The notes under the pieces were generated by a model. The model searched no databases, was not told the origin of the DNA, and was given only the letters and a program-made list of their open reading frames with translations. From Oceanococcus atlanticus (GTDB lineage Bacteria; Pseudomonadota; Gammaproteobacteria; Nevskiales; Oceanococcaceae), in the NCBI RefSeq assembly GCF_002088235.1, contig NZ_AQQV01000003.1:558001-622000 (forward strand): a stretch of 64,000 nucleotides of DNA. Reading direction: 5' to 3'. Shown here one piece after another: positions 18,806-27,996 of this stretch (position 1 is the stretch's first letter; each line of letters begins with the position of its first letter). The position numbers and the translations under genes are program-made.

Positions 18806-20485
18806 CTACTCGGCGGGCGTCTCCTCGGGGCTGGGATTGACCAGCAGTTCAATCGTGCCGGCCACATCGCGCGCCTGTAGCTCTTCATCGAAGTACCGCG
18901 CGGTCAGCGTGACGCTCTGGTCCATCTCCTCGGTCATGATGCTGACCACACCACGGCCACCGGATTGATTGCCCACATAGGCCACTTCCGGATCGGATGA
19001 GGTCCACACCACCAAGGTGGTGATGTCCTGGGTGGTCTGCGCTTCGCCAATGCCAATATCAGCAACAGCGCGCAGCTCAACCAGTTGCCCGAACACCGGT
19101 TCGCCCTCGGCGATTTCGACATTCAGCGCGTAAACCTCGGCCACTTCGATCTCTTCACCATCTTCAGCCTGCTCTTCGCTTCCCACGATCAGCGTGGTCA
19201 ACGGCGCCTCCTCAGGGCCGTCGCCACCGACGCGCAACGCCGAAACCTCAACCACACCGGTCAAGGCGGTGGAACTGAGCGCAACACCACGCGAACCATT
19301 GGTGTTCAGCACCGAGGCCAGCGACGGTTCATCAGAAGCCCAGACCACATCGCGAGTCAGATCCCAAGTCACGTCACCATCCGGACCACTGAACTCGCCG
19401 GTCACGCTGAAGGCCAGACTCGAACCCTGCAGCATCAAAGTATCGCGCGGCTGAATATCCAGCGAAGCCGGATCCAGCGTCACGTCAAGCACGTTCAGGG
19501 TGATCGGTGCGGTAACCGTTTCGTCGCCTTCCACCTCGCTGTCCGGGTCGAAGGTCGCGGTGACTTGCGCGCTGCTGCCACCCGCTTCAACCAGCGAGGT
19601 GATCACACCGGCGCCACGCAGGCTGGCGAACCCAACATCCTCATCATCCAGGCTGAACAGCACGCGGCTGGTCATATCCTGGGTGAACCCGCCACTGAAA
19701 TGGCCAATGGCACGCAGCGCGACGCTGGCATCCGGCGGCACACTGACTTCACTCAGAGGACTGTCGCGGTCATCAGCACGCACCAGCTCAATGCTGTCCA
19801 GCGTCTGGTTCAACACACTGACGTCGACACCCACGGTGGTGTCGCAGAAATCGATACGGAACTCGACTCGATCCACGCCTTCTGCATCATCACGTGCGCT
19901 GAGCAGACCATTGGCGCTGTCGATGGTGCTGGCGGAAGCATCTTCCTCGGCACCCACTACGCTCCACTGCCCTAGACCGGAAAAATCCGCGGCCAGCAGC
20001 GCACTCTCACTGTGCAGCACGCCCGTGGCGCTCATGAATACGCTCTGGCCTTGAATCAGGGTCTGATTCTTGGGCGTGACGCTCAGATCGGTCTCGCTCA
20101 CCGTCACTTCAATAGAATCTTCGAAATCGAGATAGTTGACGGTGAGCGTGGCGGTGCCGGGCGCGATCGGCAGAATGACACCGTTGACGAAAAACTGATC
20201 GTCCGGCGCCGGGTAATCCCCGTTGCTGACAGCCAGCACATCCGGATTGCTCGACGACCAGGTTGCCCGACCGGCAAAGTTCGACGCGGTTCCGTTGTCA
20301 AAGGTCAACACCGCACTGGGCGTGTTGATCTGGCAACGAAAGACCTCGCCACTTTCGGAATCCCCATTGACAAACAGCTCCAGGCTTACAGGCCCATTGC
20401 CATCGCCAATGCTGCCGCAGGCGGAGAACAGCACCGCCGACGCGAGGCCGGCGGGCAGAGTCAGGTGCTTAGCTATTGCTTTCAT
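18806..20485 (-). CDS. Lipoprotein with repeated bacterial Ig-like (Big2-type) domains
   Basis: From the ATG at 20485 the product is 559 residues: signal [20 protein letters not shown], lipobox FSAC, then repeated Ig-like units. Recognisable Big-2 style segments recur: [45 protein letters not shown] and intervening VTASFD/TLTVNY strands, about four or five domains. It has no catalytic motif; it is likely a surface or periplasmic adhesin or structural lipoprotein. The gene begins inside the last codons of aspS (17-base overlap), so it is probably cotranscribed with aspS. A longer frame reaches 20608, but that lies in aspS and lacks a signal peptide. Confidence 0.75.
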   Translation of the reverse strand: MKAIAKHLTLPAGLASAVLFSACGSIGDGNGPVSLELFVNGDSESGEVFRCQINTPSAVLTFDNGTASNFAGRATWSSSNPDVLAVSNGDYPAPDDQFFVNGVILPIAPGTATLTVNYLDFEDSIEVTVSETDLSVTPKNQTLIQGQSVFMSATGVLHSESALLAADFSGLGQWSVVGAEEDASASTIDSANGLLSARDDAEGVDRVEFRIDFCDTTVGVDVSVLNQTLDSIELVRADDRDSPLSEVSVPPDASVALRAIGHFSGGFTQDMTSRVLFSLDDEDVGFASLRGAGVITSLVEAGGSSAQVTATFDPDSEVEGDETVTAPITLNVLDVTLDPASLDIQPRDTLMLQGSSLAFSVTGEFSGPDGDVTWDLTRDVVWASDEPSLASVLNTNGSRGVALSSTALTGVVEVSALRVGGDGPEEAPLTTLIVGSEEQAEDGEEIEVAEVYALNVEIAEGEPVFGQLVELRAVADIGIGEAQTTQDITTLVVWTSSDPEVAYVGNQSGGRGVVSIMTEEMDQSVTLTARYFDEELQARDVAGTIELLVNPSPEETPAE

Positions 20486-22262
20486 CAGTTTTCGCTTTGG
20501 CCCGCAGACGAATGCCCAGCTCACGCAGTTGCGCGTCGCTGGCCAGCCCCGGGGCGTCGGTGAGCGGGCAGCTTGCGGACTGGGTCTTGGGGAATGCGAT
20601 GACGTCACGGATCGACTCCGCAGCGCACATCAGCATGACCAGACGATCCAGGCCGAAAGCGATGCCACCATGCGGCGGGCACCCATATTTCAGCGCGTTC
20701 AGCAGGAAGCCGAATTTCTCCTGCGCTTCCTCATTGCTGATACCCAGCACATCAAACACGGCTTGCTGCATCTCTGCCGTGTGAATACGTACCGAGCCAC
20801 CACCAATTTCATTGCCGTTCAGCACCATGTCGTAGGCTTGGGACATGGCGCCACCGGGATCGTTCCGCAAGGCCTGCGCCTGCGGATCGGACGGCGCGGT
20901 GAACGGGTGATGCAGGGCCTGCCAGCGCTTGGCGTCGGCGTCCCATTCGAACATCGGCCACTCTTCAACCCACAACGGCGCCCAGCCTTCGGCGGTCAGC
21001 CCCATGTCCTTGCCCACTTCCAGGCGCAGTGCGCCCAGTGCGCCATTCACGACGCTGGCTTTGTCAGCGCCGAAGAACAGCAGATCGCCATCCTGCGCAC
21101 CGGTGCGTTCGAGAATCCCGGTGACGGTGGCCTCGGGCAGGAACTTCAGAATCGGCGACTGCAATCCTTCCAGACCCTGAGCGATCGAATTGACCTTGAT
21201 GTAGGCCAGACCCTTGGCCCCATAGCGACCGACATACTTGGTGTAGTCGTCGATCTCCTTGCGCGTCAGACGCCCGCCCTGGGGCACGCGCATCACCGCC
21301 ACGCGGCCATCCGGATCGGCAGCCGGACCGGCAAAGACCTTGAACTCCACGCCCTGCATCAGATCGGCAACTTCGACCAGTTCCAGCGGGTTGCGCAGGT
21401 CCGGCTTGTCGGAACCGAAACGCTGCATGGCTTCGGCATAGGACATGCGCGGGAACGGATCCGGCAGCTGCACATCCATCACATCCGCAAACAGCTGGCG
21501 GATCATTTTTTCCATGCGCTGCTTGATCTCTTCCTCGTCGAGGAACGAGGTCTCAATGTCGAGCTGGGTGAATTCCGGCTGACGATCGGCGCGCAGGTCT
21601 TCATCACGGAAGCAGCGGGCAACCTGGTAGTACAGGTCGCAGCCGCCCATCATCAGCAACTGCTTGAACAGTTGTGGCGACTGCGGCAGCGCAAAGAATT
21701 CGCCCGGGTGGGTACGGCTCGGCACCAGATAGTCGCGCGCACCTTCCGGCGTGGCGCGGGTCAGTACCGGCGTTTCAATCTCCAGAAAACCGCGGTCTTC
21801 CAGATGGCGGCGCAAGTAGCCGATCACTTTGGCACGCAGACGCATGCGCTGCTGCATGACCGGGCGGCGCAGGTCCAGGAAGCGATAGCGCAAACGGGTT
21901 TCTTCGCCGGCTTCGTCTTCGTCGAGCTGGAACGGCACCGGCTCCGAGCGACTGAGGATATCCATCGACAGCGCGTAGACCTCAACCTCACCGGTGCTCA
22001 GATCAGTGTTCTCGGTACCCGCAGGACGGCGCCGCACGCGCGCGCGGACCTTGATACAGAACTCCGAACGCAAACGTTCCGCATCGGCGAAGAGCGCCGG
22101 CTCATCCGGGTCGAAAACCACCTGCAGCAGGCCACTGTGGTCACGCAGGTCGGCGAATATCACGCCACCATGATCGCGCCGCCGGTGGACCCAGCCTGAA
22201 ACGGTGATTTCCTGATCAATCTGCTCCGCGGTAACCGCGCCGCAGTAATGTGTTCTGTACAT
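20469..22262 (-). CDS. aspS: Aspartyl-tRNA synthetase (possibly non-discriminating)
   Basis: This 597-residue class II synthetase is of the bacterial type: an N-terminal OB-fold ([19 protein letters not shown]), motif 2 region ([21 protein letters not shown]), a GAD insertion domain, and motif 3 ([12 protein letters not shown]). From the ATG at 22262, His31 and a Gly at about 82 match the pattern seen in enzymes that also charge tRNA-Asn, such as that of Pseudomonas aeruginosa. If so, Asn-tRNA would be made with GatCAB. A TTG at 22280 would add six residues. It follows DUF502 and FmdB genes, a common gammaproteobacterial cluster. Confidence 0.96.
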   Translation of the reverse strand: MYRTHYCGAVTAEQIDQEITVSGWVHRRRDHGGVIFADLRDHSGLLQVVFDPDEPALFADAERLRSEFCIKVRARVRRRPAGTENTDLSTGEVEVYALSMDILSRSEPVPFQLDEDEAGEETRLRYRFLDLRRPVMQQRMRLRAKVIGYLRRHLEDRGFLEIETPVLTRATPEGARDYLVPSRTHPGEFFALPQSPQLFKQLLMMGGCDLYYQVARCFRDEDLRADRQPEFTQLDIETSFLDEEEIKQRMEKMIRQLFADVMDVQLPDPFPRMSYAEAMQRFGSDKPDLRNPLELVEVADLMQGVEFKVFAGPAADPDGRVAVMRVPQGGRLTRKEIDDYTKYVGRYGAKGLAYIKVNSIAQGLEGLQSPILKFLPEATVTGILERTGAQDGDLLFFGADKASVVNGALGALRLEVGKDMGLTAEGWAPLWVEEWPMFEWDADAKRWQALHHPFTAPSDPQAQALRNDPGGAMSQAYDMVLNGNEIGGGSVRIHTAEMQQAVFDVLGISNEEAQEKFGFLLNALKYGCPPHGGIAFGLDRLVMLMCAAESIRDVIAFPKTQSASCPLTDAPGLASDAQLRELGIRLRAKAKTDESNS

Positions 22263-22294
22263 GTAGGAATGCTGCGCCAAAAAAGCGCGCTAGC

Positions 22295-22930
22295 TTACGA
22301 TTTCGCCGCCCGCGCCTCAAGCGCAGCCTTCTCTGGCGTGACTACGCCGAGTGTCATGATGAGCTGCAGCGCATCTTCGATCGACATATCCAGCTCCTGC
22401 ACATCGGCACGCGGCAGAAACACCACGAAGCCGGAGGTGGGATTGGGCGTGGTCGGCACGTACACCGTAACCACATCACCGGCCTTGTCGCTGACCGAAC
22501 GCGCCGGATCGGCGGTCTGGAAGGCCAGCGTCCAGCAATCACGTCGCGGATATTGCACCAACAACACCTTGCGGAAGGTCTGGCTGTCGCCCGACATCAC
22601 CGCGCCGGTGAGTTTTTTGACACCGCCATAGACCGAGCGCACCAGCGGAATGCGCTCGAGCGCGGCCTCGGTCACCTCCACCACACGGCGACCGATGATA
22701 TTGGCCACCGTTGCGCCGGTTCCCAGCACGATGATCAGACTGAGCACGATGCCCAGCCCGGGCACATCAACGCCAAGCAGATTTTCCGGCCGCCACGGCG
22801 GCGGCAGCAATACCAGGGATTTGTCGAGCAGTTCGACAACCAGTCTGAGCACCAGCAGCGTGGCCACCAGCGGCAACCACACCAGCAGTCCGGCGATGAG
22901 CCAGCGGCGCATCAGACTGGTGATTTTCAC
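22295..22930 (-). CDS. DUF502 family inner-membrane protein
   Basis: The 211-residue protein has two N-terminal hydrophobic helices (WLIAGLLVWLPLVATLLVL and LGIVLSLIIVLGTGATVANI) and a soluble domain with VRSVYGGVKKLTGAV, VLLVQYPRRDCWTLAFQT and VYVPTTPNPTSGFVVFLPR, all typical of DUF502. Its function is unknown. The GTG start overlaps the FmdB stop (GTGA), so the two are coupled, and aspS follows after 32 bases. FmdB-DUF502-aspS is a conserved order. Confidence 0.93.
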   Translation of the reverse strand: MKITSLMRRWLIAGLLVWLPLVATLLVLRLVVELLDKSLVLLPPPWRPENLLGVDVPGLGIVLSLIIVLGTGATVANIIGRRVVEVTEAALERIPLVRSVYGGVKKLTGAVMSGDSQTFRKVLLVQYPRRDCWTLAFQTADPARSVSDKAGDVVTVYVPTTPNPTSGFVVFLPRADVQELDMSIEDALQLIMTLGVVTPEKAALEARAAKS

Positions 22931-23208
22931 GCCGCGTCGCTGGCCTTGGACGAGGCACTGCTGCTGGCACTGTCCGACGAACTGGCCGCCGGCTTGCCGG
23001 CATCCCCGGCCAGATTGCGCTTGCCGTCCTTCTTGAAGTCGGTTTCATACCAGCCACCGCCCTTGAGGCGAAATGCGGCTGCAGAAACCTTCTTGACCAG
23101 ATTTTCGCTGTCGCAGGCCGGACAATGGGTCAACGGCGCATCACTGATTTTCTGCAGGGCTTCAAGCTCATGTTCGCACGCGGTGCAACGGTATTCGTAG
23201 ATCGGCAT
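22927..23208 (-). CDS. FmdB family zinc-ribbon protein
   Basis: The 93-residue protein begins MPIYEYRCTACEHELEALQK, the canonical FmdB zinc ribbon, with a second CPAC pair near residue 34 completing a four-Cys site. The tail is low-complexity Ser/Ala/Lys (SSSDSASSSASSKAS). The role is unknown; FmdB proteins are proposed regulatory or metal-binding factors. It is first in the FmdB-DUF502-aspS group and overlaps DUF502 by 4 bases. Confidence 0.93.
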   Translation of the reverse strand: MPIYEYRCTACEHELEALQKISDAPLTHCPACDSENLVKKVSAAAFRLKGGGWYETDFKKDGKRNLAGDAGKPAASSSDSASSSASSKASDAA

Positions 23209-23346
23209 CAGGTTGTCCTGGAGTCAAACTGGCGACGAAATGGGGCCAGCGAAGTCGTTTTCAATACTGACATGCAAGTCCTGGAATCTGCTTTTGAAAT
23301 GTCCGATGACAAGCGATACAAAGCAAACCCCAAGGCTCAAAGTGGC

Positions 23347-24114
23347 TTAAACCGGCAACTTGCCCGCGATACGCTGAGCCAGTTTGGGGAAAATGTAGGA
23401 ATTCAGACCGGCCGCCAGCGCAAAACGTGGAGCAATACGCGACGGGCGCTTTTTCACCGCTTTTACGATCCAAGCGCCGGCCTGCTCCGCGCTCATACCC
23501 GGCATTTTGTCGTAAGCCTTGGTCGGCGCGATCATCGGCGTGCGCACGATCGGGTAATGCACCGTGGTCACAGCAATGCCCTTGGAAGGCAGCTCCGAGG
23601 CCAAGCTTTGGGAGAAGCCGTCCAGCGCCATTTTGCTGCCCACGTAGGCGGAAAACCGCGGCGCCGGCAGCAAGGTGCCCCAGGTCAACACATTGATCAC
23701 ATGACCGTGCTGCTGAGCCAGCATCGCCGGCAACAGCTTCAGGGTCAGCCGCACCGCCGAGAAATAGTTGATCTGCATGCAGCGTTCGAAATCGTGGAAA
23801 CGGTCCAGTGACTCCGTGATCGGCCGACGGATGGAGCGCCCTGCGTTGTTGACCAGCACATCAACCGCGCCGAAATCGGCGAGCACCTGGTCGGCAAAAG
23901 CATCAAGCGCCTCAAAATCCGATAGATCTACGCTGTAGCTGGCCGCCTTGCCGCCGGCCGCATGAATGTCGTCAACCAGGGCTTGCAGTTCATCTTCACG
24001 ACGCGCGGCCAGGATCAGCTCCGCGCCCTGCTCAGCCAGTTGGAGAGCCGCCGCACGCCCTATCCCGCTCGATGCACCGGTGATGAGGATGCGCTTGCCT
24101 GCAACACTGCTCAT
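23347..24114 (-). CDS. SDR family NAD(P)-dependent oxidoreductase
   Basis: The 255-residue classical short-chain dehydrogenase has ITGASSGIG (cofactor site, about 10-18), NNAG, and the catalytic YVGSK (Tyr and Lys). The position usually held by catalytic Ser reads LTWGT, so Thr may replace Ser. The C-terminal FPKLAQRIAGKL region could contact membrane. Distant similarity to ketoacyl/steroid-type SDRs is possible but no substrate can be assigned. It is 12 bases downstream of a lipoprotein gene on the same strand. Confidence 0.85.
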   Translation of the reverse strand: MSSVAGKRILITGASSGIGRAAALQLAEQGAELILAARREDELQALVDDIHAAGGKAASYSVDLSDFEALDAFADQVLADFGAVDVLVNNAGRSIRRPITESLDRFHDFERCMQINYFSAVRLTLKLLPAMLAQQHGHVINVLTWGTLLPAPRFSAYVGSKMALDGFSQSLASELPSKGIAVTTVHYPIVRTPMIAPTKAYDKMPGMSAEQAGAWIVKAVKKRPSRIAPRFALAAGLNSYIFPKLAQRIAGKLPV

Positions 24115-24126
24115 ATTGTTCTCCGC

Positions 24127-25044
24127 TCAACCGTTGATGGCGCACAAACTGGCGTACTTGGCACGCGTGATCGTGCTGGTTCCCCCATCAACCGTGACAC
24201 TGAGATCACCATTGCTTTGAAATTCGATGATCGCAACCTGACTGTCAGCGTTGTTCAGGCGAATACGACCCGACACCGGCTCCCCACTTTCATTCAAAGC
24301 GATCTGCGTCAGCGTGTTGTAGGTAACCGTGCCGCCCAGACCGCAATCAATGGTTGTGCCACTGGCTGCCAATCCGACCTTGCCGTTGACGAAAATCACC
24401 GGATCGGTGCCTGTCGAGTAGTCGACATCCATCTCGAAACGATCAGCCACATAGGCCAACTGCAGATCTTCGCCACGTGCCACACGGGCCTCCAGCGTCT
24501 GGGAAATGGTCTCAAAACCTTCGACATCGCTGAATTCCCACGCACCACCGATGCGGAACACTTCTCCCCCTTCGACCACGCGCACTTCGCCGCCATTGTC
24601 GCCAAAGCTGACCCGTTCATTGCTGCAGGATTCGTCCTCGAAACTGCCTGACAGACACTGCAGGGTCAGAATGCCATCGAGCACGGCACCATCCAGTCGG
24701 CAGCCGTAAAACTCGATGCGCACGGTCTCTTCGGCCGTGGTGTCGTCGTAAACAAAACGCCCGCTGTCAGCATCGCAATTGTCCTCAACCCTGAGCTTGC
24801 TGCTCATGGTGTAAACCTTGCGTGCGATTAAGGGGTTGAATTCGCCAAGTTCGCCGACCGCTCCATTGATGACGGACATGACATTGATATAACTCGCCGC
24901 AACGGCAACGTCCGTTGCGCTATCCAGTGGTGCAGGCGCACGCGCATCGTTAAGTGACGGACCGGACTCGCCATCAGAACTGCCACACCCCACCATCAAT
25001 CCGCTCGCCAAAATCACGATGCCCGTCTTCACACCGATCCGCAT
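24127..25044 (-). CDS. Lipoprotein of unknown function
   Basis: The product is 305 residues from the ATG at 25044. It has a type II signal (MRIGVKTGIVILASGLMVGC), then an acidic soluble domain with several cysteines (DNCDADSG, FYGCRLDG, LQCLSGSFEDESCSN, DCGLGG, ASLC) that could form disulfides in the periplasm. Repeating strand-like stretches suggest a beta-sandwich. I recognise no family. A frame extension to 25098 lacks a signal peptide and was not used. It is divergent from the glucosylglycerate operon across a 129-base spacer. Confidence 0.7.
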   Translation of the reverse strand: MRIGVKTGIVILASGLMVGCGSSDGESGPSLNDARAPAPLDSATDVAVAASYINVMSVINGAVGELGEFNPLIARKVYTMSSKLRVEDNCDADSGRFVYDDTTAEETVRIEFYGCRLDGAVLDGILTLQCLSGSFEDESCSNERVSFGDNGGEVRVVEGGEVFRIGGAWEFSDVEGFETISQTLEARVARGEDLQLAYVADRFEMDVDYSTGTDPVIFVNGKVGLAASGTTIDCGLGGTVTYNTLTQIALNESGEPVSGRIRLNNADSQVAIIEFQSNGDLSVTVDGGTSTITRAKYASLCAING

Positions 25045-25173
25045 GTCACTGTCCCGTCGAAAAAATTGTGCGCCGATGATACCGCGAGGGCGGCGCAACT
25101 GTTATGAGTTTGTCCCCGAAACCGCCGCAGGCGCTCGCTCACTGGGCGACGCACAGCGGTCCTGAATTAGAGT

Positions 25174-26013
25174 ATGTCCATGCTCAGCACGTCCGCAGAC
25201 TATGACGCCGCCCTGCTCGATTGGTTGCAGCAGCGCATCGATGCGCAAGCCGGCTGCCTGGTACTTGGCATCTGTGGCTCGCAAGGCTCAGGCAAATCCA
25301 CCCTGGCCACAAACCTTGTTCAAAGCTTGCAAACGCGTGGCTTACGTTGCGCAAGTCTGTCGCTTGACGATCTCTACCTGACTCACGCCGAGCGCCAGGA
25401 ATTGGCACGATCGGTGCATCCTCTGCTGGCAACGCGCGGCGTTCCAGGCACCCATGATGTCGCCATGGGTTGTTCGGTCATCGATGCTGCACGCCAACTC
25501 AGCCCCGGAGAGACCGTGCTGTTTCCACGCTTTAACAAAGCTCAGGATGATCGTCACCCCGAATGCGATTGGGATGACGTAAAAGGGCCACTTGATCTGC
25601 TGATCTTTGAAGGCTGGTGTGTCGGCGTAGGCGCGCAGGACGCCGCCGCCCTGGTGAGCGCGGTGAATCCGCTGGAGTGCCACGAAGATGCCGATGGCGC
25701 CTGGCGGCAGTGGGTTAATCAGCAACTCAAGCAAAACTACCCAGCCCTGTTTGGGCGGCTCGACGCTCTGCTCTACCTGCGCATTCCTGGCTGGTCAGCG
25801 GTGCTCGACTGGCGCCGTCAGCAGGAGGCCGAAACCGCCGCGAACAACCGCGCGCAGAACCATCGTCTGATGGATGAAAGGCAGCTGCAGCGCTTCATTC
25901 AGCATTATCAGCGCCTCACCCAGCATGCCTTGAACACGTTGCCGCAGCAGGCTGATGTGGTGCGCAGCATTGATGCGGCGCATCAGGTGATCGCTCAGGA
26001 CATCCGCTCTTGA
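25174..26013 (+). CDS. D-glycerate 3-kinase-like P-loop kinase
   Basis: The 279-residue protein is of the uridine kinase/PRK superfamily, resembling plant-type and YggC-like glycerate kinases. The Walker A loop is GSQGSGKST (residues 35-43); SLDDLYLT holds the substrate-binding Asp pair; FEGWCVG is a further family landmark. It should phosphorylate D-glycerate to 3-phosphoglycerate. It is first of four coupled genes whose other products make and split glucosylglycerate, so it would recycle the glycerate released by the phosphorylase. The stop overlaps the next gene's TTG start (TTGA). Confidence 0.85.
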   Translation: MSMLSTSADYDAALLDWLQQRIDAQAGCLVLGICGSQGSGKSTLATNLVQSLQTRGLRCASLSLDDLYLTHAERQELARSVHPLLATRGVPGTHDVAMGCSVIDAARQLSPGETVLFPRFNKAQDDRHPECDWDDVKGPLDLLIFEGWCVGVGAQDAAALVSAVNPLECHEDADGAWRQWVNQQLKQNYPALFGRLDALLYLRIPGWSAVLDWRRQQEAETAANNRAQNHRLMDERQLQRFIQHYQRLTQHALNTLPQQADVVRSIDAAHQVIAQDIRS

Positions 26014-26783
26014 GCGCCCTGATTTTCAGCGACCTGGATGGCACGCTACTCGACCACGACAACTACGACACGCGCCCCGCCCTGGCCACGCTTGAGCAGG
26101 TCCAACAGGCCGGACATGCGGTGATACTGAACACCAGTAAAACCGCACGCGAAACGGCGCGCTGGCACCGAACATTGCACCTCAATGGTGCATATGTGGT
26201 GGAAAACGGCGCCGCCATCCATGCTCCCGACGGATCATTGCAAGCCTGCCAGGGCGTTGCGCGAGAGATTTTGCTCGACACTCTGCAGCACATCCGCCAG
26301 CAAACCGGTCTGCGCTTTTGTGGCTTTTCCGACGCCACAACCGCGCAAATCGTGGACTGGACCGGCCTGAGCCCTGACAACGCAGAGCGGGCACGCCAGC
26401 GTCGCTGGTCCGAACCGCTGAAGTGGCTGGATGACGAGGCAGCACTGCAGGTTTTTCGTCAGGCCCTGGGTGAGCACGGCCTGCAACTGCTGCGCGGCGG
26501 ACGCTTCTTTCACGTGCAGGGCCGCCATGACAAAGCCAGCGCCCTGCGTCAGCTGATGGCCTGCGAGCAGGCCCCGGTGAGCGTTGCGCTGGGCGATGGC
26601 GAGAATGACGTGGCCATGATCGAGGCCGCCGACATAGGCGTGCAGGTGCGATCGCCAGCCTACGATTTCCCCACGTTGACGACACCACCGCGTCGTCTGC
26701 TACAAACCAAGAACTACGGACCGGCCGGCTGGGCCGAAGCCATGACAATCATTTTGCAACAAGGTTGGTTGAGACATGAGTGA
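26010..26783 (+). CDS. Glucosyl/mannosyl-3-phosphoglycerate phosphatase (HAD family)
   Basis: The 257-residue HAD hydrolase resembles mannosyl-3-phosphoglycerate phosphatase (MPGP). Motif I is FSDLDGTLLD (nucleophile Asp8, acid/base Asp10), motif II NTSKT, and motif IV ALGDGENDVAM with an MPGP-type cap. It should dephosphorylate glucosyl-3-phosphoglycerate to glucosylglycerate; the mannosyl form is possible but less likely given its neighbours. The start codon is TTG at 26010, overlapping the kinase stop. The stop overlaps the synthase start by 8 bases. Confidence 0.87.
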   Translation: MSALIFSDLDGTLLDHDNYDTRPALATLEQVQQAGHAVILNTSKTARETARWHRTLHLNGAYVVENGAAIHAPDGSLQACQGVAREILLDTLQHIRQQTGLRFCGFSDATTAQIVDWTGLSPDNAERARQRRWSEPLKWLDDEAALQVFRQALGEHGLQLLRGGRFFHVQGRHDKASALRQLMACEQAPVSVALGDGENDVAMIEAADIGVQVRSPAYDFPTLTTPPRRLLQTKNYGPAGWAEAMTIILQQGWLRHE

Positions 26784-27996
26784 TTTTTACCAGGGCGGTG
26801 TCATCACCACGATGCACAATCTGGTGGACCGCCCGGTGCACCAGTTGGAAGACGAGCTGTGCCGTTTCAACAAGACGCGGCCGCTGACCCTGGTGCTGCC
26901 ATGCCTGTATTCCGAGCTGGAAGGACCGGCCATGGGGCCGATTCTTGAAACCCTGCGCGAACTGCCGTATCTGCATCAGATCATCATCGGCCTGGATCGC
27001 GCCGACGAGGCCCAGTACCGTGCCGCGCGCGACTTTTTCTCGGCCCTGCCGCAGCAGCATCGGGTGATCTGGAACGACGGTCCACGCATGCAGGCGATCA
27101 ACCAGCGCCTTAGTGCGGAAAATCTCGCACCCAAGGAACTCGGCAAGGGATGCAACGTGTGGTACTCGATGGGCTATCTGCTCTCCACCGGCACCGGCGG
27201 TGCGGTCGGTCTGCATGATTGCGACATCGTCACCTATGACCGCGCCCTGCCGGCCCGGCTGCTCTATCCGGTCGCGCACCCGGCCTTCAACTACCAGTTC
27301 TGCAAGGGGTATTACTCGCGCATTGCCAATGGTGCCCTCAACGGCCGGGTCTGCCGACTGCTCGTGACTCCGCTGCTGCGCACCCTGAAAACCGTGTTCG
27401 GCCCGCTGGATTATCTGGAGTACATGGACAGCTTCCGCTATGCCCTGGCGGGGGAATTTTCCATGCGCCTGGATGTGGTCACTGATCTGCGCATACCCAG
27501 CGACTGGGGCCTGGAAATCGGGGTGCTGTCGGAGATGTACCGCAACTATTCGACCAACCGTATCTGCCAGGCCGACATCGCCGATGTCTACGACCACAAG
27601 CACCAGCAGCTGTCACCGCAGGACGCTACCCAAGGCCTGTCGAAGATGTCCATCGACATCATCAAAGCGCTGTATCGCAAGCTCGCCACCACCGGTGTGG
27701 TCTTTACCAACGAGCACTTCCGCTCGATCAAGGCGACTTACTTCCGCATCGCCCTGGATTTCATCGAAACCTACGCCAACGACGCCACCATGAATGGTCT
27801 GAAAGTCGACATCCACGCCGAAGAAAAAGCGGTCGAGATGTTCGCCCAGAACATCGTGCGGGCGGGCAAGCATTTTCTTGATCACCCGATGGAAACGCCA
27901 TTTATTCCGAGCTGGAACCGTGTGGCCAGCGCCATCGACGGCATCCTTCCTGACATCCGCCAAGCGGTGGATGAAGATCACACCCAGTACGCCTGA
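26776..27996 (+). CDS. gpgS: Glucosyl-3-phosphoglycerate synthase-type glycosyltransferase (GT81-like)
   Basis: The 406-residue GT-A fold transferase is of the GT81 / mannosylglycerate-synthase-like group. The metal/nucleotide motif GLHDCDIVTY contains D148-x-D150; LVLPCLYSELEGPAM and GLDRADEAQY fit the N-terminal nucleotide-sugar domain; GDWGLEIG-like (DWGLEIGVLSEMY) and DVYDHKHQ fit the acceptor domain of GpgS. It should join NDP-glucose and 3-phosphoglycerate to glucosyl-3-phosphoglycerate. It lies between the phosphatase and the phosphorylase with overlaps at both ends. Confidence 0.87.
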   Translation: MSDFYQGGVITTMHNLVDRPVHQLEDELCRFNKTRPLTLVLPCLYSELEGPAMGPILETLRELPYLHQIIIGLDRADEAQYRAARDFFSALPQQHRVIWNDGPRMQAINQRLSAENLAPKELGKGCNVWYSMGYLLSTGTGGAVGLHDCDIVTYDRALPARLLYPVAHPAFNYQFCKGYYSRIANGALNGRVCRLLVTPLLRTLKTVFGPLDYLEYMDSFRYALAGEFSMRLDVVTDLRIPSDWGLEIGVLSEMYRNYSTNRICQADIADVYDHKHQQLSPQDATQGLSKMSIDIIKALYRKLATTGVVFTNEHFRSIKATYFRIALDFIETYANDATMNGLKVDIHAEEKAVEMFAQNIVRAGKHFLDHPMETPFIPSWNRVASAIDGILPDIRQAVDEDHTQYA

